Shown: in pieces, positions 52,601 to 59,803 of the stretch
Layout of the letters: each line of letters starts with the position of its first letter
How positions within the stretch are numbered: position 1 is the first letter of the stretch
Origin: Neobacillus muris
GTDB taxonomy: Bacteria > Bacillota > Bacilli > Bacillales > Cytobacillaceae
DNA: 64,000 nucleotides
Direction of reading: 5' to 3'
NCBI RefSeq assembly: GCF_943193175.1
Contig: NZ_CALPDF010000001.1
Coordinates: forward strand, 62,001 to 126,000
Notes under the pieces: model-generated
What the model was told of the DNA's origin: nothing
Database searches by the model: none
The model's input: the letters and a program-made list of their open reading frames with translations, nothing else
Made by a program: the position numbers and the translations under genes

Positions 52601-55531
52601 AGAGAAGGTTCCTTTGAAATAATCCGCATCCATCGTGTACTCGGCCTCTGCCGTTAATCCATGATTGGTGAAATCGCTGCGGACTAAAGATGGGGCTGCT
52701 GATTGTCCTTCAGGAACAGCCTTCAAGGAAAGATCCTTAATTCCAGCAGCATCATCCTTTACTTTGACGGTGATTTTTATTTGTTTATTGAAGAAAGTCC
52801 CAAAAGAAAGGAAGTTTAACACTTTGGCAATGGTGTTGTCGTGTTCCACTTCAAATTGGACAGCTTCCCCATCGGCCAATGTTGGAGCATTTTCATCAAT
52901 GTATACCGTTTTCCTGGCCTTTTCTTCTATGCTATTACCTGCATTATCTTTGACATCGACAGAAAAATCATAGAATCTTCCTTCTCCCGCAAGATCATCG
53001 GTATGAATAGCCTCAATCGCTGGCGTAAGTTCCTTTTCTTCTTTGGAAAAAGGATAGGTTTTGTACTTCTTGCCATTCAGGTCAATCTGGACAGTATGGA
53101 CTCCGGACGCATCATCCGCCGCCTTTATATCCAATTTCACATCATCACTGTAATATTCCGTTTCCACACCAGTTGACTCATTTGCCTTCACAAATGGGGC
53201 TTCTTGTTTATCAGGTGTCACGACGATTTCCGCGGTTGGCTTTTTTCGGTCAATCATGAATAAAGGATTGCCTGCAGGTTCAATATTATCCTCTGTCACT
53301 TTATAGGTTTCATGATTGCTTACGCGGTCCGTAATCTCAACCGAAAAAGTGCCCTCAAAGCTTTCTTCGTCGATGATAAACACAGCACGGGATGTTTTGG
53401 CATCTCTGCTAAAGTGTTCATCCACTAATTTTGGCTCCACCTTGATATCACTTGAATTTTTTGGAATGGCATTCAATGTGATTTTTTCAACCCCGGAAGC
53501 TTCATCCACAGCATCTACCGTTACTTGAATGGCTTTATTAAAAAACATGCCCAGTGTCAGGTGATTCAAGAACTCAGAAATAATGTCATCATGTATCTGT
53601 TCCACTTTGACGGATCTGCCAGCAGCAAGCGCTGGTGCGGACTGGTCAATATTAATGTTGACGCTTTGTTTGACAGATTCATTCCCTGCCTTATCCACCG
53701 CCCATACTTGATAGGTGCCGGAAGTGTCAGCCGTGAAATGGAATTGGTTTGTTTCCGCATCAAACGGAATTTCTGCAGCTGTTTCTTCTCCCGCTTTGCT
53801 GTAGAATACTTTATCAATATCAGATGAATAATGGATCTCTTCAAAATTCTGTTTCCCATTTTCAACCGTGCCAGAAACCTTTACTGGACCGCTATACCAT
53901 TGGGATCCATCAACGGTATCTTGGTTGGGGCCATCTACTGTTAGGCCGGATAGGGCTGGAGGCTCTGTATCAAATACCAGATAGATATCGCCATCCAATG
54001 GAACTTCCTTGCTTCCCCAGCTCCCTGCAGCCTTCACCTTCATTTTTTCGATAGAAATCGATTGCTTAAAGGCATATTCCTTTTTCCAGCCTCTAAAGGA
54101 CTGCAGGCTGATGAGATCATAGATGGAATCAGTATTTGGAGCCACTGCGGCCTCTGAACCTCTTGAATAAATACGGATTTCCTTATCGCCTTCATGATAA
54201 GGCTCTTTGGCTAAAGAACCCGTGATGGACACGTAATCCTCCCAAGTGCCAGTTAAAGACTCATTTTTCGCAAAAATTGCTGTCACTGTCTTGTCATTCG
54301 CAATATTCTGAATGACATATGTAAGTGTGCCATCCTCATCGTTCGGAATAATGCCTTCGGTCACTTCCGTTCCATCGATTAGCAATTTGTCGAGGTGATA
54401 ATCAAAATCTGGATTAATCGTTACTGTTACACTGCCCTTGTAATCCACAACTGGCTTATCGAGTGATAACTGGCCATTGTCTGGTTCGGCAGCCGTCACG
54501 TTGTAGGTATTGATGGCAAATTCAATGACCACATTTTGGTCTTTTGTCACGGGGGCAGGCGCCGAAAATTCATATTCTTTCGTTGACTGCGGCTCCCCTG
54601 AGGTAATCAAGGTGTCCCCGAAGGTAATCCGCTTAATATGGTAGCCCTCTACAGGAATCACCTTAAACAAAGGTTTCGAGCCATAGTTGACAATGACGGT
54701 TCCGCCGGCTGAATCAATGGTTTCGTTGGAGCCATCTTTTACTTCGCCCTGATCGCCATTGTATTGGAAGGAAATCACGTAGGTGTCGACAGCAAAGGCA
54801 ATGTTGACGGTATGGGCGGCGGTTATATTTTTTATCGTGTACGTATAGCTGCCATCTGGATTTTTAGTGAGATCTTTAAGATCAGTGGCTGTCCCGTCTA
54901 TTTTAATGGTATCCAGATGATACCCTTGCTCAGGTGCAAGGCTAAAAGAAAAATCGGTACCATAGGTGACGCTGATAGGCTCATCAGGTGGAATCGCTTG
55001 GCCATCCGCCGCATTCCTAACAGTGCCATGCTCATAGGAACCAAAGGTAATCGGATTACTTTGTAATCCAAACTCAATGATTATAGTGGTATCCTCTGTC
55101 AGGCTGGGGATGGTTTCTGTATAACCGCCCTTATTTTCTTCTGGAACCTTCTTTGCTTCCGCATTCCCTATTTTAATAGATGTAATCTCAGCACCTTGGC
55201 TGGGTTCGATTTTGATCTCAACTGGCCCTTCAATGGCCGAAACAGGCAGTCCCTGATAATCATCACCGTTAATTTGCACGGTTCCGCTGCCGTTTCCGAT
55301 ACTGTTAACGGTAATCTGATGGGATATTTGATCTTGATCAGCTGCCGGGTCCGGCTCTTGTACTGGATTGGTTTGTTCTGCAGTGCCGCCAGCTTGTTCC
55401 TCATTTACAGCCTGCTGCTCGTCCGTTGTAATCGCAAGAGCGAACTTTCCGGCAGGCAAGTTGTAAGCAGCCAGCATAATGGCAAGAACCACTGCCAAAA
55501 TACGCGTTACCTTGTTTTTCCTGTTAAACAT
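49610..55531 (-). CDS. Giant surface protein with repeated Ig-like domains, membrane-anchored
   Basis: 1973 residues. A signal peptide (residues 1-33) ends near GKFALA. The first ~450 residues hold about five or six repeats of a 75-residue beta domain with a pattern like ITV..GNGSG.V..NG. ..I. (bacterial repeat, fibronectin-like). From about 470 onward there are many Ig-like modules with D(K/E)TAP or SAPALA starts. The C-terminus ends in a hydrophobic anchor (about 1940-1962) and RKQRRKDDVD, with no LPXTG motif. It faces the cell wall. Location in the type VII locus and in an operon with the kinase suggests a surface or spanning component; its role is unknown. Confidence 0.82.
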   Translation of the reverse strand: MFNRKNKVTRILAVVLAIMLAAYNLPAGKFALAITTDEQQAVNEEQAGGTAEQTNPVQEPDPAADQDQISHQITVNSIGNGSGTVQINGDDYQGLPVSAIEGPVEIKIEPSQGAEITSIKIGNAEAKKVPEENKGGYTETIPSLTEDTTIIIEFGLQSNPITFGSYEHGTVRNAADGQAIPPDEPISVTYGTDFSFSLAPEQGYHLDTIKIDGTATDLKDLTKNPDGSYTYTIKNITAAHTVNIAFAVDTYVISFQYNGDQGEVKDGSNETIDSAGGTVIVNYGSKPLFKVIPVEGYHIKRITFGDTLITSGEPQSTKEYEFSAPAPVTKDQNVVIEFAINTYNVTAAEPDNGQLSLDKPVVDYKGSVTVTINPDFDYHLDKLLIDGTEVTEGIIPNDEDGTLTYVIQNIANDKTVTAIFAKNESLTGTWEDYVSITGSLAKEPYHEGDKEIRIYSRGSEAAVAPNTDSIYDLISLQSFRGWKKEYAFKQSISIEKMKVKAAGSWGSKEVPLDGDIYLVFDTEPPALSGLTVDGPNQDTVDGSQWYSGPVKVSGTVENGKQNFEEIHYSSDIDKVFYSKAGEETAAEIPFDAETNQFHFTADTSGTYQVWAVDKAGNESVKQSVNINIDQSAPALAAGRSVKVEQIHDDIISEFLNHLTLGMFFNKAIQVTVDAVDEASGVEKITLNAIPKNSSDIKVEPKLVDEHFSRDAKTSRAVFIIDEESFEGTFSVEITDRVSNHETYKVTEDNIEPAGNPLFMIDRKKPTAEIVVTPDKQEAPFVKANESTGVETEYYSDDVKLDIKAADDASGVHTVQIDLNGKKYKTYPFSKEEKELTPAIEAIHTDDLAGEGRFYDFSVDVKDNAGNSIEEKARKTVYIDENAPTLADGEAVQFEVEHDNTIAKVLNFLSFGTFFNKQIKITVKVKDDAAGIKDLSLKAVPEGQSAAPSLVRSDFTNHGLTAEAEYTMDADYFKGTFSVEITDNVNNKSAEPYKVTSSNSNIESETSGVVMIEKTKPEAEIAVTPKAGVSRYVDEAQKEFYSGEVTYDVQAEDADSGVNTVHINVNDELIDEYYFDNESTAQLNPDLTARDTDYSNIHRKEDGSYQISAEIVDHAGNASQAEKTIFIDETSPEITDFTFSGLKAADSLKHAVEQTDYGFYFKNPIQVTVTAEDPERDNDFEATSKLKSITVYLLDHENGKYYALLANGTLKEIDAAQLGSLEPVPTESTVSFTVPASFKGQIFAKATDHVNNSSEFATPDGTVIEDEKQHGKEKHIQFEKAKTTLTDNNHLELYNQNVDVQLTVTDTYSGIGDIEWSVVAPYDTANNQTGHLHINNDKTYAPGSTSEGWQQTKTDRNLVTEMTKTLRVTNNSNAIKVKVKITDRAGNTSEEEITFSIDKTAPTIEVTYDNNAADPVNHDYYKADRTATIVISERNFRPEDVKHLITNTDGVIPNLSGWTTKNNAADPDQTTHTAVIRYTADGDYTFDIQYKDNAGNAAAPFAQQKFTLDKTIPAVNVSYSNNAAANGNYYKAARTATITIHEHNFDTSRIKITGTAADGTGPAAFPGVSGWTTRGDVHTATINYSADGKYSFDIEYTDMAGNNSADYKADEFYIDQTAPALTITGVEDQSANNGDVAPVISYSDTNFNKNSVSISLSGANRGDVKLTGSFADSANGQVYAFKNFEKTKENDDLYTLTATLSDFAGNTSTQTIQFSVNRFGSVYVFDEALKKMEGKYVKNETDVIVTETNVDSLKQDTIKVKMTKNGTPSDLAKGADYSVTESGGSGKWSQYTYVVKKNLFAGDGRYSVALYSEDAAGNINENMDETKKAEISFGIDKTSPVIVPVDLESGEQYPVDKKPVNFSVKDNLVLDNAEIYLNGKKVDYTVDGENYKIEIPSANTKQEVKIVAVDAAGNELEKRVDDFLVSTNLFVRWYNNTALFAGSIGGVGGLAIAAAAIVIYRKQRRKDDVDIAEG

Positions 55532-55593
55532 TTTTCTCCCCCTTGAAAAAATTCTTCATGTTCCTTCCCCTGTATGCGAATATCGTTCATAGA

Positions 55594-56103
55594 TTAAATA
55601 ACTTCATTCGTGTGGGTAACTTTTATGTCCTTGACCAGCTTAAATTCAACCGCCGGAACTAATTTTTCATCCACTAGTGATGCCGGGTCTAACACGGTTG
55701 TTTCCTCCAGCCCTTCGCGGGTCCCGTTCGGCAATTCTTCTGTAATCGGCGCCGATAACAGTTCTGTAGTTTCACTGTCTAGTAAAACCGTTTCCGGAAC
55801 GGCGATGACCTCGGTGGGCAAGCTTCCCGGACGAGGAGCCGTTTCTTTCGTTTGTCCTGTTTTCCCCAGTCTCCCGGACCGCGGCCGGCTTAGCCGGTCA
55901 AACGGGCTCAGGAAAGCACGGTTGCTGCCTGAATGGGCCTGTTCCCGGATTGCCTGGATCTGTTTAGCAGCCGTCCGGCCCGTCAACTCGCCTATCAATG
56001 CCGGGATCTTCATTTTGATAAAAAGAAAGATCGTCACGGCCATTAGCACTCCGGCAAGGGAGTACCCGATGATGGAGACGGTTAGCCATGCTGTTGCATC
56101 CAT
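55594..56103 (-). CDS. Single-pass membrane protein with Thr-rich motifs
   Basis: 169 residues. One N-terminal membrane helix (about residues 9-31), then a cytoplasmic tail rich in Ser, Thr, Pro and Arg. Motifs ETVLL (104-108), ETTELL (111-116) and ETTVLD (134-139) resemble phosphothreonine sites read by FHA domains (such as the ETTS site of mycobacterial GarA). It lies between the kinase and the giant surface protein, 11 bases past the kinase stop. I do not recognise a family. Confidence 0.7.
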   Translation of the reverse strand: MDATAWLTVSIIGYSLAGVLMAVTIFLFIKMKIPALIGELTGRTAAKQIQAIREQAHSGSNRAFLSPFDRLSRPRSGRLGKTGQTKETAPRPGSLPTEVIAVPETVLLDSETTELLSAPITEELPNGTREGLEETTVLDPASLVDEKLVPAVEFKLVKDIKVTHTNEVI

Positions 56104-56114
56104 ACGAATTCCCC

Positions 56115-57800
56115 CTATTCTTTTCTATAGGCATTATTAATGGCTTGTACGGTAACTTCAAAGCGGTTGATGACGTCCTTTTTAATAGCTGCCAGCTTGT
56201 CGGACGAGGTTTCGATGCTGCTGGCACTTGTGTTTACTGATTCAACAACGGATAGCAAATCGCTTTCTTTGACCCCATCCGCTTTAAACTTCCTTGCATA
56301 CGTTTCAACCGAATGCATCGTTAATTTGTAGAGTTCGAGTTTGACAATTTCGCTTTCATCTTTTTCATCGACGAGTTTGATCAGCTGCTTCATGTTTTTC
56401 CAATAAGGTCCGTATTGACCTTTATCGGATGCTTCTTCCATTTTGAGTGTTATGTCCTGATTGAATTTGCCAATGTCCCGGTAAATCACGGCCATTTCAT
56501 AATAGCTGCTGTCCTTTGACCCATATTTCACAGCATCTTCAAACCATTCAACGGAGCTTTTCATTCTGGTAATCTGGTTGTCGCTTTCGGCCGTTTTGCC
56601 ATAGTCATAGTAATACCAGTAGACTTTGCCTGTTTCAAATGCCAGGTCGGCATAGTCCGGGTTTTTTCGAAGCTCCGTCAGGTTGGTGTTGATTTTTTTC
56701 GTCAATGTTTCTTCTTCCTCAACAGTAAACGCCGTATCATTTTTAAACGTATTAATTAAACCCATATAGGCCTCATTCTCCGCGGGCTTGATATCGATCG
56801 CTTTTAAATAGTAGTCTTTTTTATGGCTGTCTGCCGAGGCTGTTTTCGCCATCTGGATATTATGGTCGTAATTGTCATTCGTTTGTTTGACGTACATGAT
56901 TTGCCCGGTTATGCCTACAGCAAGAAAGAGCAGGGCAGAACCAGCTAGAATGCTGAAATTCCGGAGTCTCGCCTTCTGCTTTGCCCGATAGGCATCATCA
57001 GCTTCTTCATAATGGTTCAGTGCATAGAGCAGCTCGGCACAGGACTGGTACCTATCGTCGGGATTGAGCTGCGTACATTTCTGAATAATTTTTTCCAAAC
57101 CGCCGGATAACTGCGGGTTCCAATGCCGGATGGGATAAATCTCGTAGGGCGGCTCACTGGGGTTTTTCCCTGTTGCCAAATGGTAAAGTGTGACACCGAG
57201 ACAATAGACATCCGTTCTTGGGTCAGTTTGGCCTTTGCCGCCGAACTGTTCCGGAGCTGCATAGCCTTTAGTCCCTAAATTCACGGTATCTGCGAGATTT
57301 TCTTGTTTGAATTCTCTGGCAATTCCAAAGTCAATGAGTTTTAGATTGCCGTCCGGCTTCAGCATGACGTTGGCCGGCTTCATATCCCGGTATATGATAG
57401 GAGGATGGTTGGTATGTAAATAATCGAGCACATCGCAAAGCTGCTTTGCCCATTCAATGACCTGTTCCTGCGGCTGTGCCCCGTATTCGTCTAAAACCTT
57501 GCTCAACGGCTCGCCCTCGATGTAGTCCATAATGACGTAGATCACGTCATCCTTGTCTAATATGTCAACGATACGCGGCAGGGCAGGATGGTCGAGCTTC
57601 TTAATCATGTTTGCTTCGGCAATGGCGCTCTGAATCACCACTTCGTTGTTTTTATCACGGGCCCTTTTTTCAATTTCTTTGACTGCCCATTGTTTATTGA
57701 GGCGTTTATCCATGGCCAGATAGACCTTTGACATGCCGCCTTTGCCAATCAGCTTCAGTATTTCGTATTTTCCTTCTATTACAGAACCTATTGCAGCCAA
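56115..57800 (-). CDS. Membrane Ser/Thr protein kinase (Hanks type)
   Basis: 561 residues. Kinase domain at 13-275: GKGGMSKVYL (glycine loop), catalytic K41 in WAVK, active site YRDMKPANV (D139; Tyr replaces the common His), DFG at 157-159 and APE at 182-184. A membrane helix at about 283-303 is followed by an extracellular helical region of ~255 residues with TPR-like patterns, not PASTA repeats as in PrkC. So it is not a PrkC orthologue. It is 16 bases after the PP2C gene, as in other kinase/phosphatase pairs. Confidence 0.92.
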   Translation of the reverse strand: MAAIGSVIEGKYEILKLIGKGGMSKVYLAMDKRLNKQWAVKEIEKRARDKNNEVVIQSAIAEANMIKKLDHPALPRIVDILDKDDVIYVIMDYIEGEPLSKVLDEYGAQPQEQVIEWAKQLCDVLDYLHTNHPPIIYRDMKPANVMLKPDGNLKLIDFGIAREFKQENLADTVNLGTKGYAAPEQFGGKGQTDPRTDVYCLGVTLYHLATGKNPSEPPYEIYPIRHWNPQLSGGLEKIIQKCTQLNPDDRYQSCAELLYALNHYEEADDAYRAKQKARLRNFSILAGSALLFLAVGITGQIMYVKQTNDNYDHNIQMAKTASADSHKKDYYLKAIDIKPAENEAYMGLINTFKNDTAFTVEEEETLTKKINTNLTELRKNPDYADLAFETGKVYWYYYDYGKTAESDNQITRMKSSVEWFEDAVKYGSKDSSYYEMAVIYRDIGKFNQDITLKMEEASDKGQYGPYWKNMKQLIKLVDEKDESEIVKLELYKLTMHSVETYARKFKADGVKESDLLSVVESVNTSASSIETSSDKLAAIKKDVINRFEVTVQAINNAYRKE

Positions 57801-57816
57801 AGTGCGTTCCCCATCC

Positions 57817-58587
57817 TTACAAAATTTTAATAAGCAGCACGGTGATATTGTCGGTTTCCTGTCTTTGCTTATTAAGTTCCACCAATTCCTTTGTTTTTTC
57901 TTCCATCACCGTTTCATCGGTTAAGTGCTGCGGAGCGAATGCCTGATGGATTTCTTCCTCGGTTATCATGTTGCGGAAGCCATCTGAACAAAGCATGAAT
58001 ACTTCTTCCTGTGGAGGGTCCTCCGTTAAAAAAACGGGCTCCACGATCCTGGAGGCGCCGATGCATTGCAAGAGAACATTTTTTCTCGGGTCAAACCTGG
58101 CCTGTTCCGGCGTTAATCTGCCCCTTCTAACCTCCTGGCCCACTACCGTCTGGTCCTCCGTTAAGACTTCCAGCTTATGGCGGCCGATTCGGTAAGCTCG
58201 TGTGTCCCCGACGTGGGCAATCAGCATGGGTTTTGATTCGATCAGAAGCAGGGCAGTAAGAGTGGTTCCAAGCTGAATGCCAACTTTTTGCCCATAGGCC
58301 GCAATCCTTAGGTTTTGTTCCTGAATGATGTGCTCCCAGCTGGACTGAATGTCGTTGAATGGGTCATTGGTGAGTTGTGCCGGCAATTCTAGTTCGAACC
58401 AATCCGAGAAGGCATTGATGACGCTGGCACTAGCGACTTCCCCCTTGGCAAGCCCTCCCATGCCGTCGCAAATGACAGCTAAGACAACTGTTCCAATTGA
58501 TGTTTCTGCTATCTTGATGCAATAGCTGTCTTGATTGGTTGGCTTTCTAATTCCAATATCGGTATGTGCAGCTGTTAATAGTTTCAT
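57817..58587 (-). CDS. PP2C-family Ser/Thr protein phosphatase
   Basis: 256 residues. All PP2C metal motifs are present: GIRKPTNQDS (Asp20), ICDGMGGLAKGE (Asp41), AHVGDTRAYRI, and SDGFRNMITEEE toward the end. It resembles PrpC/PppA and presumably removes phosphates from the targets of the kinase encoded next. It is the first gene of the minus-strand block. A TATAAT at 58660-58655 upstream is a weak candidate -10. Confidence 0.93.
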   Translation of the reverse strand: MKLLTAAHTDIGIRKPTNQDSYCIKIAETSIGTVVLAVICDGMGGLAKGEVASASVINAFSDWFELELPAQLTNDPFNDIQSSWEHIIQEQNLRIAAYGQKVGIQLGTTLTALLLIESKPMLIAHVGDTRAYRIGRHKLEVLTEDQTVVGQEVRRGRLTPEQARFDPRKNVLLQCIGASRIVEPVFLTEDPPQEEVFMLCSDGFRNMITEEEIHQAFAPQHLTDETVMEEKTKELVELNKQRQETDNITVLLIKIL

Positions 58588-59036
58588 ATCAAACCTTCTT
58601 TACTCTGCTATATAAGTAATCCATTACCTTATGTGTTTCTATATGAAAAACAGGATTATAGTATGAAATAATCAATAAAAACGATAAAACTATTATCCTA
58701 CTCTATCCAATTATTTCCCATTTTACATCAATTTGTTTAAAAGTGTCGATGCACAGTAATACCTAAAAAAAATGATAAAACCTCCGATTTCAGGCAGTTA
58801 ACTAGGACTTTTTTACTAGTTATTATAAAATTGGAACTGCCACTCACTGCTTTAAAGCGGCGGGGGACAGTCCCCCGCCGCTTTAAAGCAGTGCCGCAAC
58901 TATAAAAAGAGAAATGTTTCACTAATTCTTCAAATTTTTCACTTGATTTCGACAATTTACTTTTATATATTATGATAGGAATATTTTTTCTAATGTGATT
59001 TCTTGGTACTCTATTACACTTAGGCAGGTTTAAAAA
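58588..59036. other. Divergent gap with promoter candidates
   Basis: 449 bases between the divergent PP2C and DUF5317 genes. It contains a candidate -10 TATAAT for the minus strand (58655-58660) and repeat copy 11 (58845-58893). A frame across the repeat is rejected because it is repeat-derived. No gene is seen. Confidence 0.5.
58845..58893. repeat. GGGGACWGTCCCC palindromic repeat, copy 11 (perfect palindrome)
   Basis: A perfect 49-base palindrome: two 24-base arms around a central A. The arms run CACTGC-TTTAAAGC-GGCGGGGGAC. This is the best-preserved example of the arm-plus-box form seen in copy 7 and shows the full structure of the element. It lies in the intergenic region between divergent genes. 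Confidence 0.92.
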
Positions 59037-59633
59037 ATGGTATTTGACGGAATTATAATTTCAGTGATTATCGGCTTCCTTCGGAAAGGGAATCTTAAGG
59101 CATTGGGAAATTTGAAGTTTAAGTGGGGATGGATTTTTCCACTGTTATTAGTGATTGAACTTATCGTTTTCGCTTTGCAAAACAAGATTAAATTCCTTGG
59201 GCAAGTCAGTGGTTTTATCTACATAGTCATCTATATTTTGGGATTGTTATTTTTATTTATTAATCGGAAAAATCCTGGCTTCATTCTTATTTTAATTGGA
59301 GTATTTTTAAACTTTTTAGTTATTGTCATTAACGGAGGGAGAATGCCAGTTTCGCTTGAGGCTGCATCCGTTCTAGAACCCGGGTATGTCGAGTCGCTAA
59401 AACAAAGCTTGTATGCCAAACATCAAGTGTTAACCAGTTCAACAAAACTTGGATTCCTGGGAGATATTATCCCCCTGTCTAAGCCATATCCACGAACCCA
59501 AATCATCAGTATCGGAGACGTGGTAATGAATATTGGCATCTTTTTTTTCATTCAGTACCTAATGCTTTCTCATCCATCAGCAAATAAAGATAAGTCTGCT
59601 TCCGTTACATTGAAAGGAGGTGAAACAAAATGA
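59037..59633 (+). CDS. DUF5317 membrane protein
   Basis: 198 residues with about five hydrophobic helices and the DUF5317-like segments NGGRMPVSLEAA and GDIIPLSKPYP. The family is common in Bacillota and Chloroflexota and has no known biochemical role. Its stop overlaps the ATG of a 35-residue peptide gene (ATGA), and a GGDEF/HD-GYP gene follows. The ATG lies 8 bases after an AGGCAGG ribosome site. Confidence 0.8.
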   Translation: MVFDGIIISVIIGFLRKGNLKALGNLKFKWGWIFPLLLVIELIVFALQNKIKFLGQVSGFIYIVIYILGLLFLFINRKNPGFILILIGVFLNFLVIVINGGRMPVSLEAASVLEPGYVESLKQSLYAKHQVLTSSTKLGFLGDIIPLSKPYPRTQIISIGDVVMNIGIFFFIQYLMLSHPSANKDKSASVTLKGGETK

Positions 59634-59737
59634 AACAACAAAAGCGTGATGGCATTAAATTAACTGGAATTTTAGTAAATGGTATTATTTTAGCTTCTAT
59701 GATTGTCGCTTTAACATCTGGTTGGAAACTAATATAA
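59630..59737 (+). CDS. 35-residue single-helix membrane peptide
   Basis: Too short for most gene finders. The reading is MKQQKRDGIKLTGILVNGII, then LASMIVALTSGWKLI: a basic N-terminus and one hydrophobic helix. It has an excellent AAAGGAGGTG ribosome site within the DUF5317 gene and overlaps its stop by four bases. A terminator follows directly. The strong ribosome site supports translation. Confidence 0.65.
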   Translation: MKQQKRDGIKLTGILVNGIILASMIVALTSGWKLI

Positions 59738-59743
59738 TGACTA

Positions 59744-59779
59744 TTAGAAGGGAGAGAAGCTTGGATTTCTCCCTTCTAA
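59744..59779 (+). terminator. Hairpin after the DUF5317/peptide pair
   Basis: TTAGAAGGGAGA (59744-59755) pairs perfectly with TCTCCCTTCTAA (59768-59779) across a 12-base loop. The T-run is weak (TTATTAAAG), so some read-through into the cyclic di-GMP gene is likely; that gene starts just 25 bases later. Confidence 0.65.
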
Positions 59780-59803
59780 TTATTAAAGATAAGAGTGATC
59801 GCA

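Noticed and set aside
56115-57800. PrkC/PknB orthologue with PASTA repeats
   Set aside because: The extracellular part is helical with TPR-like patterns and has no PASTA domain, and the neighbours are type VII genes, not the rsgA/rpe cluster.
58737-58955. 72-codon minus-strand frame upstream of DUF5317
   Set aside because: Runs through the palindromic repeat copy 11 and has no ribosome site; repeat-derived.
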